DNA of 64,000 bases from Methyloversatilis universalis (lineage in GTDB: Bacteria; Pseudomonadota; Gammaproteobacteria; Methylococcales; Methylococcaceae). The notes under the pieces were generated by a model, which made no database searches, had not been told where the DNA came from, and was given only the letters and a program-made list of their open reading frames with translations. Every line of letters begins with the position of its first letter. The first letter of the stretch is position 1. This document shows, piece after piece, positions 9,501 through 18,393 of the stretch. Location of the stretch: the NCBI GenBank assembly GCA_020723665.1, contig DYIL01000011.1, positions 17,697 through 81,696 of the forward strand, read 5' to 3'. The position numbers were made by a program, and so were the translations under genes.

Positions 9501-9868
9501 CCCTGGCGGAAATGTTCGATCGGCTTTCGGGCAGCCCGGCCATTAACTTGGTGGATAGAGAGGGCCTGGCCGAGTTCGCCGCGGCGCATCCGCAATGCCT
9601 GGTCGGTTTTTTCAACGACCCCAAAGCCCATCCGGAGAACGCCGATCTCGCCGTTGTTCTTCCGGAACTGCTGCGCGCGTATCCGTCGCTGCGAGCGGCG
9701 GTCTTGAAACCCGAGGCCGTCGTATCCGTGGCCCGGGACTACGGCGTTGCGGTCTATCCCGCGCTGGTATTCTTGAACGACGGCCAGACATCCAAGATCA
9801 TGGCACGCATACAAGCCTGGACCGATTATCACAGTCAGATCCAGCAATGGCTGGACAGGGAGGGTTAA
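9497..9868 (+). CDS. hyaE: HyaE/HupG thioredoxin-like hydrogenase accessory protein
   Basis: Protein of 123 residues with a thioredoxin fold but no CxxC active site, as in HyaE/HupG/HoxO. These proteins bind the Tat signal of the small subunit and act as proofreading chaperones. The central strand LVGFFNDPKAH and the cis-Pro region VAVYPALVFLNDG are recognisable. It overlaps hupF by 4 bp (ATGA) and the next gene by 1 bp (TAATG), so translation is coupled through this part of the operon. Confidence 0.9.
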   Translation: MTLAEMFDRLSGSPAINLVDREGLAEFAAAHPQCLVGFFNDPKAHPENADLAVVLPELLRAYPSLRAAVLKPEAVVSVARDYGVAVYPALVFLNDGQTSKIMARIQAWTDYHSQIQQWLDREG

Positions 9869-10716
9869 TGACCATGCTCGAACAGCACAGCCCGGTGGCC
9901 ACCGAGAACGCCGCGCCGGTCACGCCTTTTGACGATCCCGAATGCGGCTATCTCGCGATGCCGCAAGGCATGCACAGCTTTTCGATGCCGCTGCCGGGGG
10001 AGATTCCCGCCAGCCAGGCCGGCATCGCCGTCGTGCGCCGATTGGCCGAGTGCTTGTCCGCCGAGTTGAACGGTATCGATTCGGACCGCATCGATTGCGA
10101 TTCGTACGACGAAGAAACCCGCCGTTTTCTCGACCAGGTGTTGGGCGACGGGGAGGTCAGCGCCTTGATCGACGCTGACGATGTGCGCTGGGCGATACGC
10201 GAGTCGGTGTTCATCGGGGTTTGGCGGCTGCGCGAATTCCGCGCCGGAGGAATCGTTCGGGACTATCTCGAAGTCGGCTCGGTTCCGTCGGTGTTGCGGC
10301 ATGCCGGAACGTACACGGCCGGCGTCGAACGGCCGCGGTCTTTCCCGGACGGCCTCATGAACGCGCCTTCGCTATTGACGGAGCTGTTCGCCAAATCGGT
10401 CGCCTTCCAGGAAGGACAAAGCGAGGTCATAAATCTGTCGCTGCTGCCGATGACCGAAAACGACCTGGCTTATCTGGTCGAAGTGCTGGGACTGGCCGGC
10501 GTGTCCATATTGTCCAAGGGTTACGGCGACTGCCGCATCCGTCTGACGGGCCTGCCCAATGTGTGGTGGGTCCAGTATTTTAATGTTAGCGACCAAATGA
10601 TCCTGAATACCCTGGAAATCACCCCGATTCCGCAAGCGGCGCAGGCCACCCAGGAGGATTTCGAGGATTCGCTGCAGCGGATCGAGGAACTGCTGGCGAT
10701 GCTGAAGGATAGCTGA
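9868..10716 (+). CDS. hupH: HyaF/HupH hydrogenase expression/formation protein
   Basis: Accessory protein of 282 residues of the HupH/HyaF/HoxQ family, needed for maturation of the small subunit in exported hydrogenases. Family features are the GMHSFSMPLPG segment near the N terminus and NVWWVQYFN in the C-terminal half. The ATG overlapping the hyaE stop (TAATG) was chosen; ATG 9874 is an equally good alternative. The frame is open further upstream, but that part shadows hyaE. The biochemical role is not settled in the family. Confidence 0.9.
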   Translation: MTMLEQHSPVATENAAPVTPFDDPECGYLAMPQGMHSFSMPLPGEIPASQAGIAVVRRLAECLSAELNGIDSDRIDCDSYDEETRRFLDQVLGDGEVSALIDADDVRWAIRESVFIGVWRLREFRAGGIVRDYLEVGSVPSVLRHAGTYTAGVERPRSFPDGLMNAPSLLTELFAKSVAFQEGQSEVINLSLLPMTENDLAYLVEVLGLAGVSILSKGYGDCRIRLTGLPNVWWVQYFNVSDQMILNTLEITPIPQAAQATQEDFEDSLQRIEELLAMLKDS

Positions 10717-10718
10717 TC

Positions 10719-10895
10719 GTGGCCGAGGCAACTCGCTTCGAATGTCGCGTCTGCTGGCACGTCTACGATCCGGACGAGGGCGACGTGCAGGCGCAGATTC
10801 CGCCCGGAACTGCCTTTTCCGAACTGCCGGAAAACTGGTGCTGTCCCCGTTGCGACGGGGCGAAATCGGGTTTTCTGCCGTGCTCGGATGGTTAG
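10719..10895 (+). CDS. hupI: HupI-type rubredoxin
   Basis: A 58-residue rubredoxin starting at GTG 10719, 2 bp after the hupH stop. The iron-binding cysteines appear as two pairs: Cys9 and Cys12 (FECRVCWHVYDP) and Cys42 and Cys45 (WCCPRCDG). Hydrogenase-linked rubredoxins (HupI/HoxR) support assembly or repair of the small-subunit clusters under O2, in line with the six-cysteine proximal cluster here. An extra Cys precedes the second pair, and another lies near the C terminus. Confidence 0.93.
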   Translation: MAEATRFECRVCWHVYDPDEGDVQAQIPPGTAFSELPENWCCPRCDGAKSGFLPCSDG

Positions 10896-10923
10896 CGCGT
10901 TTTCCGGTGTGGCGCCAAGATCT

Positions 10924-11000
10924 TCGTAGGTCGGCAATCCTTTGCCGACGAATACCCGCTTGCCGACCTGCTGCGTCGGGAAAGGATTCCCGACCTACGA
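10924..11000. repeat. Short palindromic repeat inside the hydrogenase operon
   Basis: A 77-bp element between hupI and hupK has 11-bp perfect terminal inverted repeats (TCGTAGGTCGG at 10924-10934, complement at 10990-11000). Internal copies of TGCCGAC add further pairing. It resembles the short mobile-like repeats of methanotroph and other proteobacterial genomes. It lies within the operon, so the transcript must read through it. Confidence 0.65.
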
Positions 11001-11089
11001 CTGTTCGGGAGATCAGCGCTGATACGGTCGTTTTTATTGATAGCCGAACCGTCGCGCGGTCGTGATTTACCGTTGCTCTGGGGTGGCCG

Positions 11090-12277
11090 TTGAGCACTAA
11101 CATCGGCACCGCGGAACTGCTGATTCGCTGCGGCATTTCCTCCGAAACGATCGTGTCCGTGAGCATCACGCCAAGGCCGCTCCTTCCGGTCGAGCGCCTG
11201 GCGCTGGGCAAACCGCCGGAAGCGGTGCCCACGCTCTTCGGGCGGCTGTTTTCCCTCTGCCCGAAGGCGCACGCCAAGGCCGCGGCTAGGGCGCTGGAAG
11301 ATGCGCTGGATATTTCCGTATCGCCGAATCTGGAGCGGCTTAGGGACTTGCAGACCACGGTGGAACGGGTTCGCGAACTGAGTCTGAATCTGCTGTTGGC
11401 GTCCGACGGACGAATTTCCCCTTGGCCGCCCCGTTTGATCACCCTGTGTCGGCGTTTGATCGCGGCACTCGGAGGCGATGCCGTGCACTGGCCGGCAGCG
11501 CCTTTCGAACCGAATGCCGCTGAATTACGTGTCGGGGCGACCGAGCTCGAGGCTCTAGTGAGTCATTTGCTGGGCGGTCTGTGGCATACGCCGCAGCCAG
11601 ACCTGGAAGCGGTCCGGCATTGGCTGGAGCACGATACATGCGCGGCAGTGGCGTGGATGCGACCCGCATTACAGCCCGGCTGGCCCGATTTCGGCCGCTG
11701 CGCAGTGGATGCGCTGCCGGCATTCTCCGATCCGATGCTGAAAGCGGCGCTCGGACCGGGATCGATGCGCGTGAGTCCGACATGTCCGGAATGGGACGAG
11801 CTACCGCGCGAGACCGGCTGTTTGGTCCGCCAGAGTTCGGCCCCGCTGATACGGGAGGCCTTGGCGGTTTACGGCAAGGGCTTGTTCACCCGCATGCTGG
11901 CGCGGATGGTCGAATTGAAATCGCTGGTCCGCAGTTTGATCGAGGGTATCGAACAGCTTGCGCCGATCGAACCCGGCTCGCTGCCGGGTCGTACCGGCGG
12001 TATCGGCGTCGCGCAAACCGAGGCGGCACGGGGCCGCCTCATACATCGCGTCGAGGTGGCCGACGGTCGCGTTTGCGATTATCGTATTCTGGCGCCGACG
12101 GACTGGAATTTTCATCCCCGCGGCCTGGTATACCGGGCGCTGCTGGGCGCGGCGGTCGGCGATGCGGATTCGGCTAAGGCACGGATCGAAGCGTTTTTGC
12201 GGGTCGTGGACCCTTGCGTCGACCATCGGCTGATTCTGGAGCCGGCCGAACGGCCCGTCCCAACCCCTTTGTTTTGA
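11090..12277 (+). CDS. hupK: HupK-like degenerate hydrogenase large-subunit homologue
   Basis: Protein of 395 residues related to the [NiFe] large subunit but lacking the N-terminal CxxC and the full C-terminal DPCxxCxxH. Near the C terminus it reads DPCVDHRLIL, keeping DPC and a His. TDWNFHPRG matches the large-subunit segment before that motif. HupK/HoxV proteins are proposed scaffolds for NiFe cofactor assembly. The TTG start at 11090 was chosen because the frame is closed just upstream and GGGGTGG lies in front. It is followed 1 bp later by hypA. Confidence 0.88.
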   Translation: MSTNIGTAELLIRCGISSETIVSVSITPRPLLPVERLALGKPPEAVPTLFGRLFSLCPKAHAKAAARALEDALDISVSPNLERLRDLQTTVERVRELSLNLLLASDGRISPWPPRLITLCRRLIAALGGDAVHWPAAPFEPNAAELRVGATELEALVSHLLGGLWHTPQPDLEAVRHWLEHDTCAAVAWMRPALQPGWPDFGRCAVDALPAFSDPMLKAALGPGSMRVSPTCPEWDELPRETGCLVRQSSAPLIREALAVYGKGLFTRMLARMVELKSLVRSLIEGIEQLAPIEPGSLPGRTGGIGVAQTEAARGRLIHRVEVADGRVCDYRILAPTDWNFHPRGLVYRALLGAAVGDADSAKARIEAFLRVVDPCVDHRLILEPAERPVPTPLF

Positions 12278-12278
12278 C

Positions 12279-12620
12279 ATGCACGAGCTATCCCTCTGCC
12301 AAGGCATCATCGATATCCTGGAGACCGAAGCAAGCAAGCAGCACTTTGCGCGGGTGCGGAAGGTCAGACTGTTAGTCGGCCCTCTCGCGGGGGGCGATCG
12401 TGCAACCTTGAGCTTCGGCTTCGACGCGGTGAGCCGGGACACGATCGCCGAAGGAGCGGAACTGGAATTCGTCGATACGCCGGGTCTGGCCTGGTGTTTT
12501 GCTTGCGATCGTACGGTGGAAATCGCGCACTATTACGACCCGTGTCCCGCATGCGGCGGGCATCGCCTGAAAGTGACCGGGGGCGAGGAATTCAGAATTC
12601 TCGATTTGGAGGTGGAATAA
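12279..12620 (+). CDS. hypA: HypA nickel insertion protein
   Basis: Metallochaperone of 113 residues that delivers nickel to the large subunit with HypB. It begins MHELSL, with His2 as the nickel ligand. Cys73, 76, 89 and 92 (CFAC and CPAC) form the structural zinc site. Length and layout match HypA/HybF. hypB follows after 2 bp. The gene begins the pleiotropic hyp block of the cluster. Confidence 0.96.
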   Translation: MHELSLCQGIIDILETEASKQHFARVRKVRLLVGPLAGGDRATLSFGFDAVSRDTIAEGAELEFVDTPGLAWCFACDRTVEIAHYYDPCPACGGHRLKVTGGEEFRILDLEVE

Positions 12621-12622
12621 GC

Positions 12623-13495
12623 ATGTGTACCGTTTGCGGCTGCGGCGAAGCCGATCAGCACCATCACCCTCACGTCCACGATTCGGAGCATGAGCATACC
12701 CACGATCACGACCATCGCCATGGTCATCACCATCATCATCACGGCCGCGGCCCTGCCGGACTGAGTATCGACGGCCTCAGCCAGGAGCGCATCGTTCGCA
12801 TCGAACAGGACATCCTCGGCCGCAACGACGCCCATGCCCGCGGCAACCGGCAATTTTTCGAAAGCCACGGCATTCTGGCCCTGAACCTGCTTTCGAGCCC
12901 CGGGTCCGGTAAGACCACGTTGCTCGAGCGCAGCATCGCGGATCTCAAGGAGCGGTTCGACGTCAGCGTGATCGAAGGCGACCAGCAGACCGAGAACGAT
13001 GCGGAACGCATACGCGCCAGCGGCGTTCCGGTCTTGCAGATCAATACCGGCAAGGGCTGTCACCTGGACGCGCACATGGTCGGCCACGGCGTGCAGGATC
13101 TGAAACCCGCCGATTACGGCATCCTGTTCATCGAGAACGTCGGCAATCTGGTCTGCCCGGCCATGTTCGATCTCGGCGAAGCGGCGCGCGTGGTCATACT
13201 CTCGGTCACCGAGGGAGAGGACAAACCGCTGAAATACCCGGACATGTTCCACCGCGCCGATCTGGTCCTGATCAACAAGATCGATCTGTTGCCGTATCTG
13301 CGTTTCGACCTCGAGCGCTGTCTCGGCTATTTACAGCAGGTCAATCCGGAGGTGGAGACCATCCGGGTGTCGGCTACCGCGGGCGACGGGATGGACCGGT
13401 GGTACGGATGGCTGGAACGACGCCGCAAGGCGCTGTTGGCCGAACGGCTGGCGGGACTGGAGCGTCAGGCCGCGGCGATTCGGGCACAGATTTGA
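12623..13495 (+). CDS. hypB: HypB GTPase with His-rich nickel store
   Basis: G3E-family GTPase of 290 residues that drives nickel transfer to HyaB. The N terminus MCTVCGCG provides the high-affinity nickel site (Cys2, 5, 7). A His-rich stretch at residues 13-40 contains 17 histidines, ending in six in a row, and probably stores nickel. The P-loop is SSPGSGKTT (about 91-99), with the guanine motif NKID later. Codons for the His run alternate CAT and CAC, so the length may vary between strains. The start at 12623 matches the family; the upstream open frame shadows hypA. Confidence 0.97.
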   Translation: MCTVCGCGEADQHHHPHVHDSEHEHTHDHDHRHGHHHHHHGRGPAGLSIDGLSQERIVRIEQDILGRNDAHARGNRQFFESHGILALNLLSSPGSGKTTLLERSIADLKERFDVSVIEGDQQTENDAERIRASGVPVLQINTGKGCHLDAHMVGHGVQDLKPADYGILFIENVGNLVCPAMFDLGEAARVVILSVTEGEDKPLKYPDMFHRADLVLINKIDLLPYLRFDLERCLGYLQQVNPEVETIRVSATAGDGMDRWYGWLERRRKALLAERLAGLERQAAAIRAQI

Positions 13496-15801
13496 GCGTT
13501 GCCGCCGAGGCCGGACGGCAGCGCCGGCGGCTGACACTGAGCGGCCTGGTGCAGGGCGTGGGCATGCGGCCTTTCGTCTATCGCCTGGCGCGAGAGCTGG
13601 GCCTGGCCGGCCGGGTATCCAACGGCCCGGAAGGGGTGATCATCGAGGCGGAAGGCGACGCGCCGGCTTTGGCGGCGTTCGAAATCCGCCTGAAGCGCGA
13701 CTGTCCGCCGCCGGCCGACATCGTCGATTGTATCGTGCAAAGTATTCCCGCCATCGGCGATCAGGGTTTCCGGGTCGAAGCGAGCCGCGCCGATGGCGCC
13801 ATAATAGCCCCATTCGCTCTGCCGGACTTGGCTCCATGCCCGACCTGCCTTCGGGAACTGTTCGATCCCGGCAACCGCCGATACCGTTATCCCTTCGTCA
13901 GCTGCACCCACTGCGGCCCTCGCTACAGCATCCTGGACGCCTTGCCGTTCGACCGCGAACGCACCGCCATGGCGGGCTTTCCGTTGTGTGCGGATTGCCT
14001 GGCGGAGTACCGCGACCCTTCAGATCGGCGTTTTCACGCCCAAACCACCTGCTGCCCGAACTGCGGCCCGACCTTGACATTCTTGGACGCCTCCGGGCGC
14101 ACGCTGGCGCATGGCGACGAGGCGTTGTTGCAAGCCGTCGCACGCTTGCGGCAGGGACAGGTGTTGGCGCTTCAAGGCGTAGGCGGATTTCAGTTGCTGG
14201 TCGATGCGGCGAATGAAGAAGCGGTGCAGCGCCTGCGCGAACGTAAACACCGGCCTCACAAGCCTTTGGCGCTGATGGTGGCTGACCTCGCGGCGGCACG
14301 CGAGCTTTGCGATGTGACCGAGACCGAAAAGCGGCTGCTGACGTCATCGGCAGCCCCCGTCGTGCTACTGCGCCGCCGCGGAGCGTCCGGGTCGATCGCC
14401 TCCGGCATTGCGCCGGGACAGAATCGCTTAGGGCTAATGCTGCCGGCCTCGCCCGTGCACCATCTGTTGGCGCGGGATTTCGGCGCGCCGCTGGTCTGCA
14501 CTAGCGGCAACCGGAGCAGCGAGCCGATCTGCATCGCGCCCGAGGAGGCCCTGCATCGCCTAGCCGGTATCGCCGACGGTTTCCTGGTGCACGACAGGCC
14601 GATACGCCAGCCTTTGGACGACTCCGTGATTCGGATCGCCGACGGGAAGCCCCTGATGCTGCGGCGCGCCCGCGGCTATGTGCCGCTCCCGGTGGCCCTG
14701 GATACAGACACGCCGCCGATCCTGGCCGCGGGCGGGCATCTCAAGAACACGGTTGCCTATGCGGACGGCAGGCGCGTGATCCTGAGCCAGCATCTCGGCG
14801 ATCTCGACACGGCGGAATCGCTGGAGCGCCATCGCGCCACGGCCGAGTTGCTTCCGCGCCTGTTCGGCCGTTCGCCTCGGTCGGTCGTGTGTGATCGACA
14901 TGCGGATTACGCCGCCACCCGTTGGGCCGAAAGCACTGGCCTGCCGCTGCGGCGCGTGCCTCACCATCTTGCCCACGCGCTGGCCTGCATGGCCGAGCAC
15001 GGTTTGAAACCACCGGTTCTCGCCGTGACCTGGGACGGGCTAGGGCTGGGTGAAGACGGCACGCTGTGGGGCGGAGAATTTTTGCGCATGGCCCTAAACG
15101 GTCATCGCCGCATTGCCAGCCTGCTGCCGTTGCGCCTTCCCGGGGGCGAACGCGCAATCAAGGATCCGCGGCGATCGGCTTTGAGCGTGCTGCACGCGCT
15201 GTACGGCGGAGAGACGCCGGATCGTTTGCCCACGACCTTGAAATCCCGACTGGAACCGGGAACCCTGACCCTATTGTTGCGGTTGCTGCAAACCGGCACG
15301 CAATCCCCGGAGTGCAGCAGTGCCGGGCGATTGTTCGATGCGGCCGCGAGTCTTTTGGGACTGTGCCGGGGCATCAGTTTCGAAGGGCAAGCGGCGATGG
15401 CGTTGGAGGCCGCTGCGGAGCGAGGTGGGGAGGGCGACGCGACGATTTACCCGGTGCCCGTGATCGACGGCGAACCGAAACGGCTGGACTGGCGTCCCTT
15501 GTTCCGGGCGCTGTTGGACGATTACGCGGCCGGCGTGCCGGCGACTGCGCTCGCCTTGCGGTTTCATGCCAGCCTTGCGGCTGCCGTAGCAGCCATTGCG
15601 GCTACAGAGTCGATTCCCACCGTCGTTCTGGCCGGTGGCTGTTTTCAGAACAGCCTGCTGCTGGAATTGTGCGCAGAACGGCTGCGCCATGCCGGCTTAC
15701 GGGTATACTGGCCGGAGCAGATCCCCCCCAACGACGGCGGCTTGGCGCTGGGCCAGATTGCCGCCGCGACATTTTCCGAGGAGCTTCTCACATGTGTTTA
15801 G
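13492..15801 (+). CDS. hypF: HypF carbamoyltransferase
   Basis: Makes the cyanide-ligand precursor: it transfers carbamoyl phosphate, via carbamoyl-AMP, to the C-terminal Cys of HypE. Domains in order are an N-terminal acylphosphatase (GLVQGVGMRPFVYRLA), two zinc-finger-like Cys motifs (CPTC...CTHC and CADC...CPNC), a YrdC-like domain and a Kae1/TobZ-like C-terminal domain (VPHHLAHALAC). The TTG start at 13492 overlaps the hypB stop by 4 bp (TTGA) and gives 769 residues, the normal size. The frame is open to 13399, but that part lies inside hypB. Confidence 0.95.
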   Translation: MSVAAEAGRQRRRLTLSGLVQGVGMRPFVYRLARELGLAGRVSNGPEGVIIEAEGDAPALAAFEIRLKRDCPPPADIVDCIVQSIPAIGDQGFRVEASRADGAIIAPFALPDLAPCPTCLRELFDPGNRRYRYPFVSCTHCGPRYSILDALPFDRERTAMAGFPLCADCLAEYRDPSDRRFHAQTTCCPNCGPTLTFLDASGRTLAHGDEALLQAVARLRQGQVLALQGVGGFQLLVDAANEEAVQRLRERKHRPHKPLALMVADLAAARELCDVTETEKRLLTSSAAPVVLLRRRGASGSIASGIAPGQNRLGLMLPASPVHHLLARDFGAPLVCTSGNRSSEPICIAPEEALHRLAGIADGFLVHDRPIRQPLDDSVIRIADGKPLMLRRARGYVPLPVALDTDTPPILAAGGHLKNTVAYADGRRVILSQHLGDLDTAESLERHRATAELLPRLFGRSPRSVVCDRHADYAATRWAESTGLPLRRVPHHLAHALACMAEHGLKPPVLAVTWDGLGLGEDGTLWGGEFLRMALNGHRRIASLLPLRLPGGERAIKDPRRSALSVLHALYGGETPDRLPTTLKSRLEPGTLTLLLRLLQTGTQSPECSSAGRLFDAAASLLGLCRGISFEGQAAMALEAAAERGGEGDATIYPVPVIDGEPKRLDWRPLFRALLDDYAAGVPATALALRFHASLAAAVAAIAATESIPTVVLAGGCFQNSLLLELCAERLRHAGLRVYWPEQIPPNDGGLALGQIAAATFSEELLTCV

Positions 15802-16040
15802 CCGTACCCGGTCAGATCCTGTCCATCGAACAGGCCGACGACCCCTTGCTGCGATCAGGGCGGGTCGATTTCGGCGGCGTGGTCAAGGTGGTGAACCTGG
15901 CCTATGTGCCGGAAGCCGAAGTCGGCGATTACGTCATCGTTCATGCCGGTTTCGCGATTTCGCGCCTGGACGAGGCCGAGGCGCAGGCGGTGCTGAAAGA
16001 GATTGCCGCATTGGAGGACGTAAGCCATGAAATATCGTGA
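15792..16040 (+). CDS. hypC: HypC hydrogenase maturation chaperone
   Basis: Canonical HypC of 82 residues, starting MCLAVPGQI with the essential Cys2. It forms the HypCD complex, on which the Fe(CN)2CO unit is built, and then escorts it to the large subunit. It overlaps the end of hypF by 10 bp and the start of hypD by 14 bp, so translation is tightly coupled. It is the second HypC-family member in the cluster; the longer hupF product is at 9198. Confidence 0.95.
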   Translation: MCLAVPGQILSIEQADDPLLRSGRVDFGGVVKVVNLAYVPEAEVGDYVIVHAGFAISRLDEAEAQAVLKEIAALEDVSHEIS

Positions 16041-17118
16041 CGAATACCGCGATGCCGCGTCGGTCAAGGCTCTGGCCGACGCCATCGCGCGCCGGCAGAC
16101 CCGGCCCTGGACACTGATGGAAGTCTGCGGCGGGCAGACCCATTCCATCGTCAAGCACGGCCTGGACCGCTTGCTGCCGCCGTCGCTGAGCCTGATCCAC
16201 GGCCCCGGCTGCCCGGTTTGCGTGACCCCGGAGGCGATCATCGATCAAGCGCTGGAGCTGGCGGCCCGGCCCGACGTCATCTTCTGTTCCTTCGGCGACA
16301 TGCTGCGGGTGCCGGGTTCGCAACACGACTTGTTGACGGTCAGGGCCCGCGGCGGCGACGTGCGCATGGTTTATTCGCCTCTGGATGCGCTGAATCTGGT
16401 CCGGGAGAATCCGGAACGCCAGGTGGTGTTTTTCGCCGTGGGTTTCGAAACCACCGCGCCGACGACCGCGATGGCCGTGCTGCAGGCGCAGCGCTTCGGT
16501 GTCCGGAACTTCTCGCTGCTGGTCGCCCATGTCCGGGTGCCGCCCGCGGTGGAAACCCTGCTATCGGCGCCGGACAACCGGGTCGACGGTCTGTTGGCGG
16601 CGGGTCATGTTTGCGCGGTGATGGGCTATACCGAATACGAGCCGATAGCCGCCCGTTTTCGCGCACCCATCGTGGTGACCGGGTTCGAGCCCCTGGACAT
16701 CCTGCGCGGCGTCCTGAGCTGCGTGGAGCAACTGGAAGAAGGCCGCGCCGAGGTGGAAAACCGCTACGGACGCGCGGTAACTCGGGAGGGCAATCGGCCG
16801 GCTCAAGCACTGATGAATCAGGTTTTCGAACCCGTCACGCTGAGCTGGCGCGGCCTGGATGCTATCGCCGACAGCGGCCTGGGATTGCGTCCCGAGTTCG
16901 CCGAGTTCGATGCGGTAAGGCGTTTCGAGTTGTCCGCACCGAGGACCGCCAGTGCCGGTCCGTGCCGTAGCGGCGATGTTCTGACCGGACGCCTGAAACC
17001 GTTCGAGTGCCCTGCCTTCGGCAAGGCCTGCACGCCCGAACATCCCCTGGGCGCGACCATGGTGTCGTCGGAAGGGGCCTGCGCCGCTTATTACCGCTAT
17101 CGCCGCGATGCCGCCTGA
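16027..17118 (+). CDS. hypD: HypD iron-sulfur scaffold
   Basis: Iron-sulfur protein of 363 residues that assembles the Fe(CN)2CO moiety with HypC and HypE. Cys34 in the CGGQTH motif, and Cys62 and Cys65 in [11 protein letters not shown], are the conserved redox and iron-binding residues. The C-terminal region ([27 protein letters not shown]) provides the [4Fe-4S] cysteines. Length is typical. The stop overlaps the hypE frame. Confidence 0.96.
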   Translation: MKYRDEYRDAASVKALADAIARRQTRPWTLMEVCGGQTHSIVKHGLDRLLPPSLSLIHGPGCPVCVTPEAIIDQALELAARPDVIFCSFGDMLRVPGSQHDLLTVRARGGDVRMVYSPLDALNLVRENPERQVVFFAVGFETTAPTTAMAVLQAQRFGVRNFSLLVAHVRVPPAVETLLSAPDNRVDGLLAAGHVCAVMGYTEYEPIAARFRAPIVVTGFEPLDILRGVLSCVEQLEEGRAEVENRYGRAVTREGNRPAQALMNQVFEPVTLSWRGLDAIADSGLGLRPEFAEFDAVRRFELSAPRTASAGPCRSGDVLTGRLKPFECPAFGKACTPEHPLGATMVSSEGACAAYYRYRRDAA

Positions 17119-18172
17119 AGCCATGAGCGACGACACCCGATTGATCTGCCCGACGCCCATAGGCCAGTACGCCCAGATCGTCATGGCCCACGGCGGCGGC
17201 GGCCGCCTCATGCAACAATTGCTGGAGCGCCTGATACGGCCGGCCTTTGCCAATCCGCACCTGGACCAGCGCCACGACAGCGCGGTCTTGGACGTGGGCG
17301 GCAAGCGGCTGGCCTTCACCACCGACGGTTACGTGGTCAAGCCGCTGTTCTTCCCCGGCGGCGACATCGGCAAGCTGGCGGTGTGCGGCACCTTGAACGA
17401 TCTCGCGATGAGCGGCGCGAAGCCCTTGTTCCTGAGCGCCGCGCTGGTGATCGAGGAAGGTTTCCCGGTCGATGATCTGGGGCGCGTGCTGGCCAGCATG
17501 AACGCCGCGGCGCAGGCGGCGGGAACGGCGATCGTCACCGGCGACACCAAGGTGGTCGAAAACGGCAAGGGGGACGGGCTGTACATCGCGACCAGCGGCA
17601 TCGGCCTGATCGAACATGACCTGCAAATAGCCCCCGCCGGCATTCGGGAAGGCGATGCGATCCTGCTGAGCGGCGACATCGGCCGCCATGGCGTCGCGAT
17701 CATCGCCGAGCGGGAAGGGCTGGGCTTCGAAACCGCCGTCGAAAGCGATTGCGCGGACCTGTCCGGGCTGGTGGGGCAATTGCTGGCGGCCGGCGTGGAA
17801 CTGCACTGCCTGCGCGATCTGACCCGCGGCGGGCTGGCGGCGACGGTGCTGGAGCTGGCCAGGGACGCCGGGTTCGACATGGAGCTGAACGAGGGCGCCA
17901 TACCGGTAACGCCGCCGGTGCGCGGCGCCTGCGAAATCCTCGGTTTCGACCCGCTCTACGTGGCCAACGAAGGCCGCATGGTCCTGTTCGTACCGGCGAA
18001 CGCCGTCGACCTGGCGCTGGACGTGCTGCACGCCCATCCTTTGGGGCGCGATGCGTCTCTCATCGGGCGGGTCGGCACGGCGGGCGCAGGGCGAGTCGCC
18101 CTGCGCAACCCATACGGCATCGTCCGCGTGCTCGACCTTCCGAGCGGCGAGCAACTGCCGAGGATTTGTTGA
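17108..18172 (+). CDS. hypE: HypE carbamoyl dehydratase
   Basis: ATP-dependent dehydratase of the PurM/ThiL fold, 354 residues. It converts its own C-terminal thiocarbamate to thiocyanate and passes cyanide to HypCD. The C terminus is PRIC, with the modified Cys as last residue. AHGGGGRLM near the N terminus and TTDGYVV are family motifs. ATG 17108 overlaps hypD; ATG 17123 (MSDDTRL) is an equally likely start. It is the last recognised gene of the hydrogenase cluster. Confidence 0.95.
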   Translation: MPPEAMSDDTRLICPTPIGQYAQIVMAHGGGGRLMQQLLERLIRPAFANPHLDQRHDSAVLDVGGKRLAFTTDGYVVKPLFFPGGDIGKLAVCGTLNDLAMSGAKPLFLSAALVIEEGFPVDDLGRVLASMNAAAQAAGTAIVTGDTKVVENGKGDGLYIATSGIGLIEHDLQIAPAGIREGDAILLSGDIGRHGVAIIAEREGLGFETAVESDCADLSGLVGQLLAAGVELHCLRDLTRGGLAATVLELARDAGFDMELNEGAIPVTPPVRGACEILGFDPLYVANEGRMVLFVPANAVDLALDVLHAHPLGRDASLIGRVGTAGAGRVALRNPYGIVRVLDLPSGEQLPRIC

Positions 18173-18211
18173 GTGCTCGTCAGCACTGAGCCACGCTAGG
18201 GTCGGAGTAAA

Positions 18212-18291
18212 TAGCCCGGATGCAACGCAGTGAAGTCCGGGAAGGTCGGAGCACCGCTTATCCCGGATTCCGCAAGGCTTCATCCGGGCTA
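18212..18291. repeat. Palindromic repeat after hypE
   Basis: An 80-bp element bounded by TAGCCCGGATG (18212-18222) and its complement CATCCGGGCTA (18281-18291), with an internal pair of CCGGGA-type arms. This AGCCCGGAT repeat type is common between proteobacterial genes. It sits downstream of hypE, and its hairpin may protect or end the hydrogenase transcript. The rest of the 221-bp spacer shows no gene. Confidence 0.65.
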
Positions 18292-18393
18292 CGCTGACTG
18301 GCTGAAAATGCTGGGTTTCGTCCGTCAGCCCAGCCTACATTTTCGGCTTTTACGACACCTTCGAAAGCCCTCGAACAAGACTTTTCCTAAAGC

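Noticed and set aside
16862..18283. A 473-codon frame antisense to hypE and hypD
   Set aside because: Composition is a His/Gln/Arg-rich mirror of the real genes and no domain is visible.
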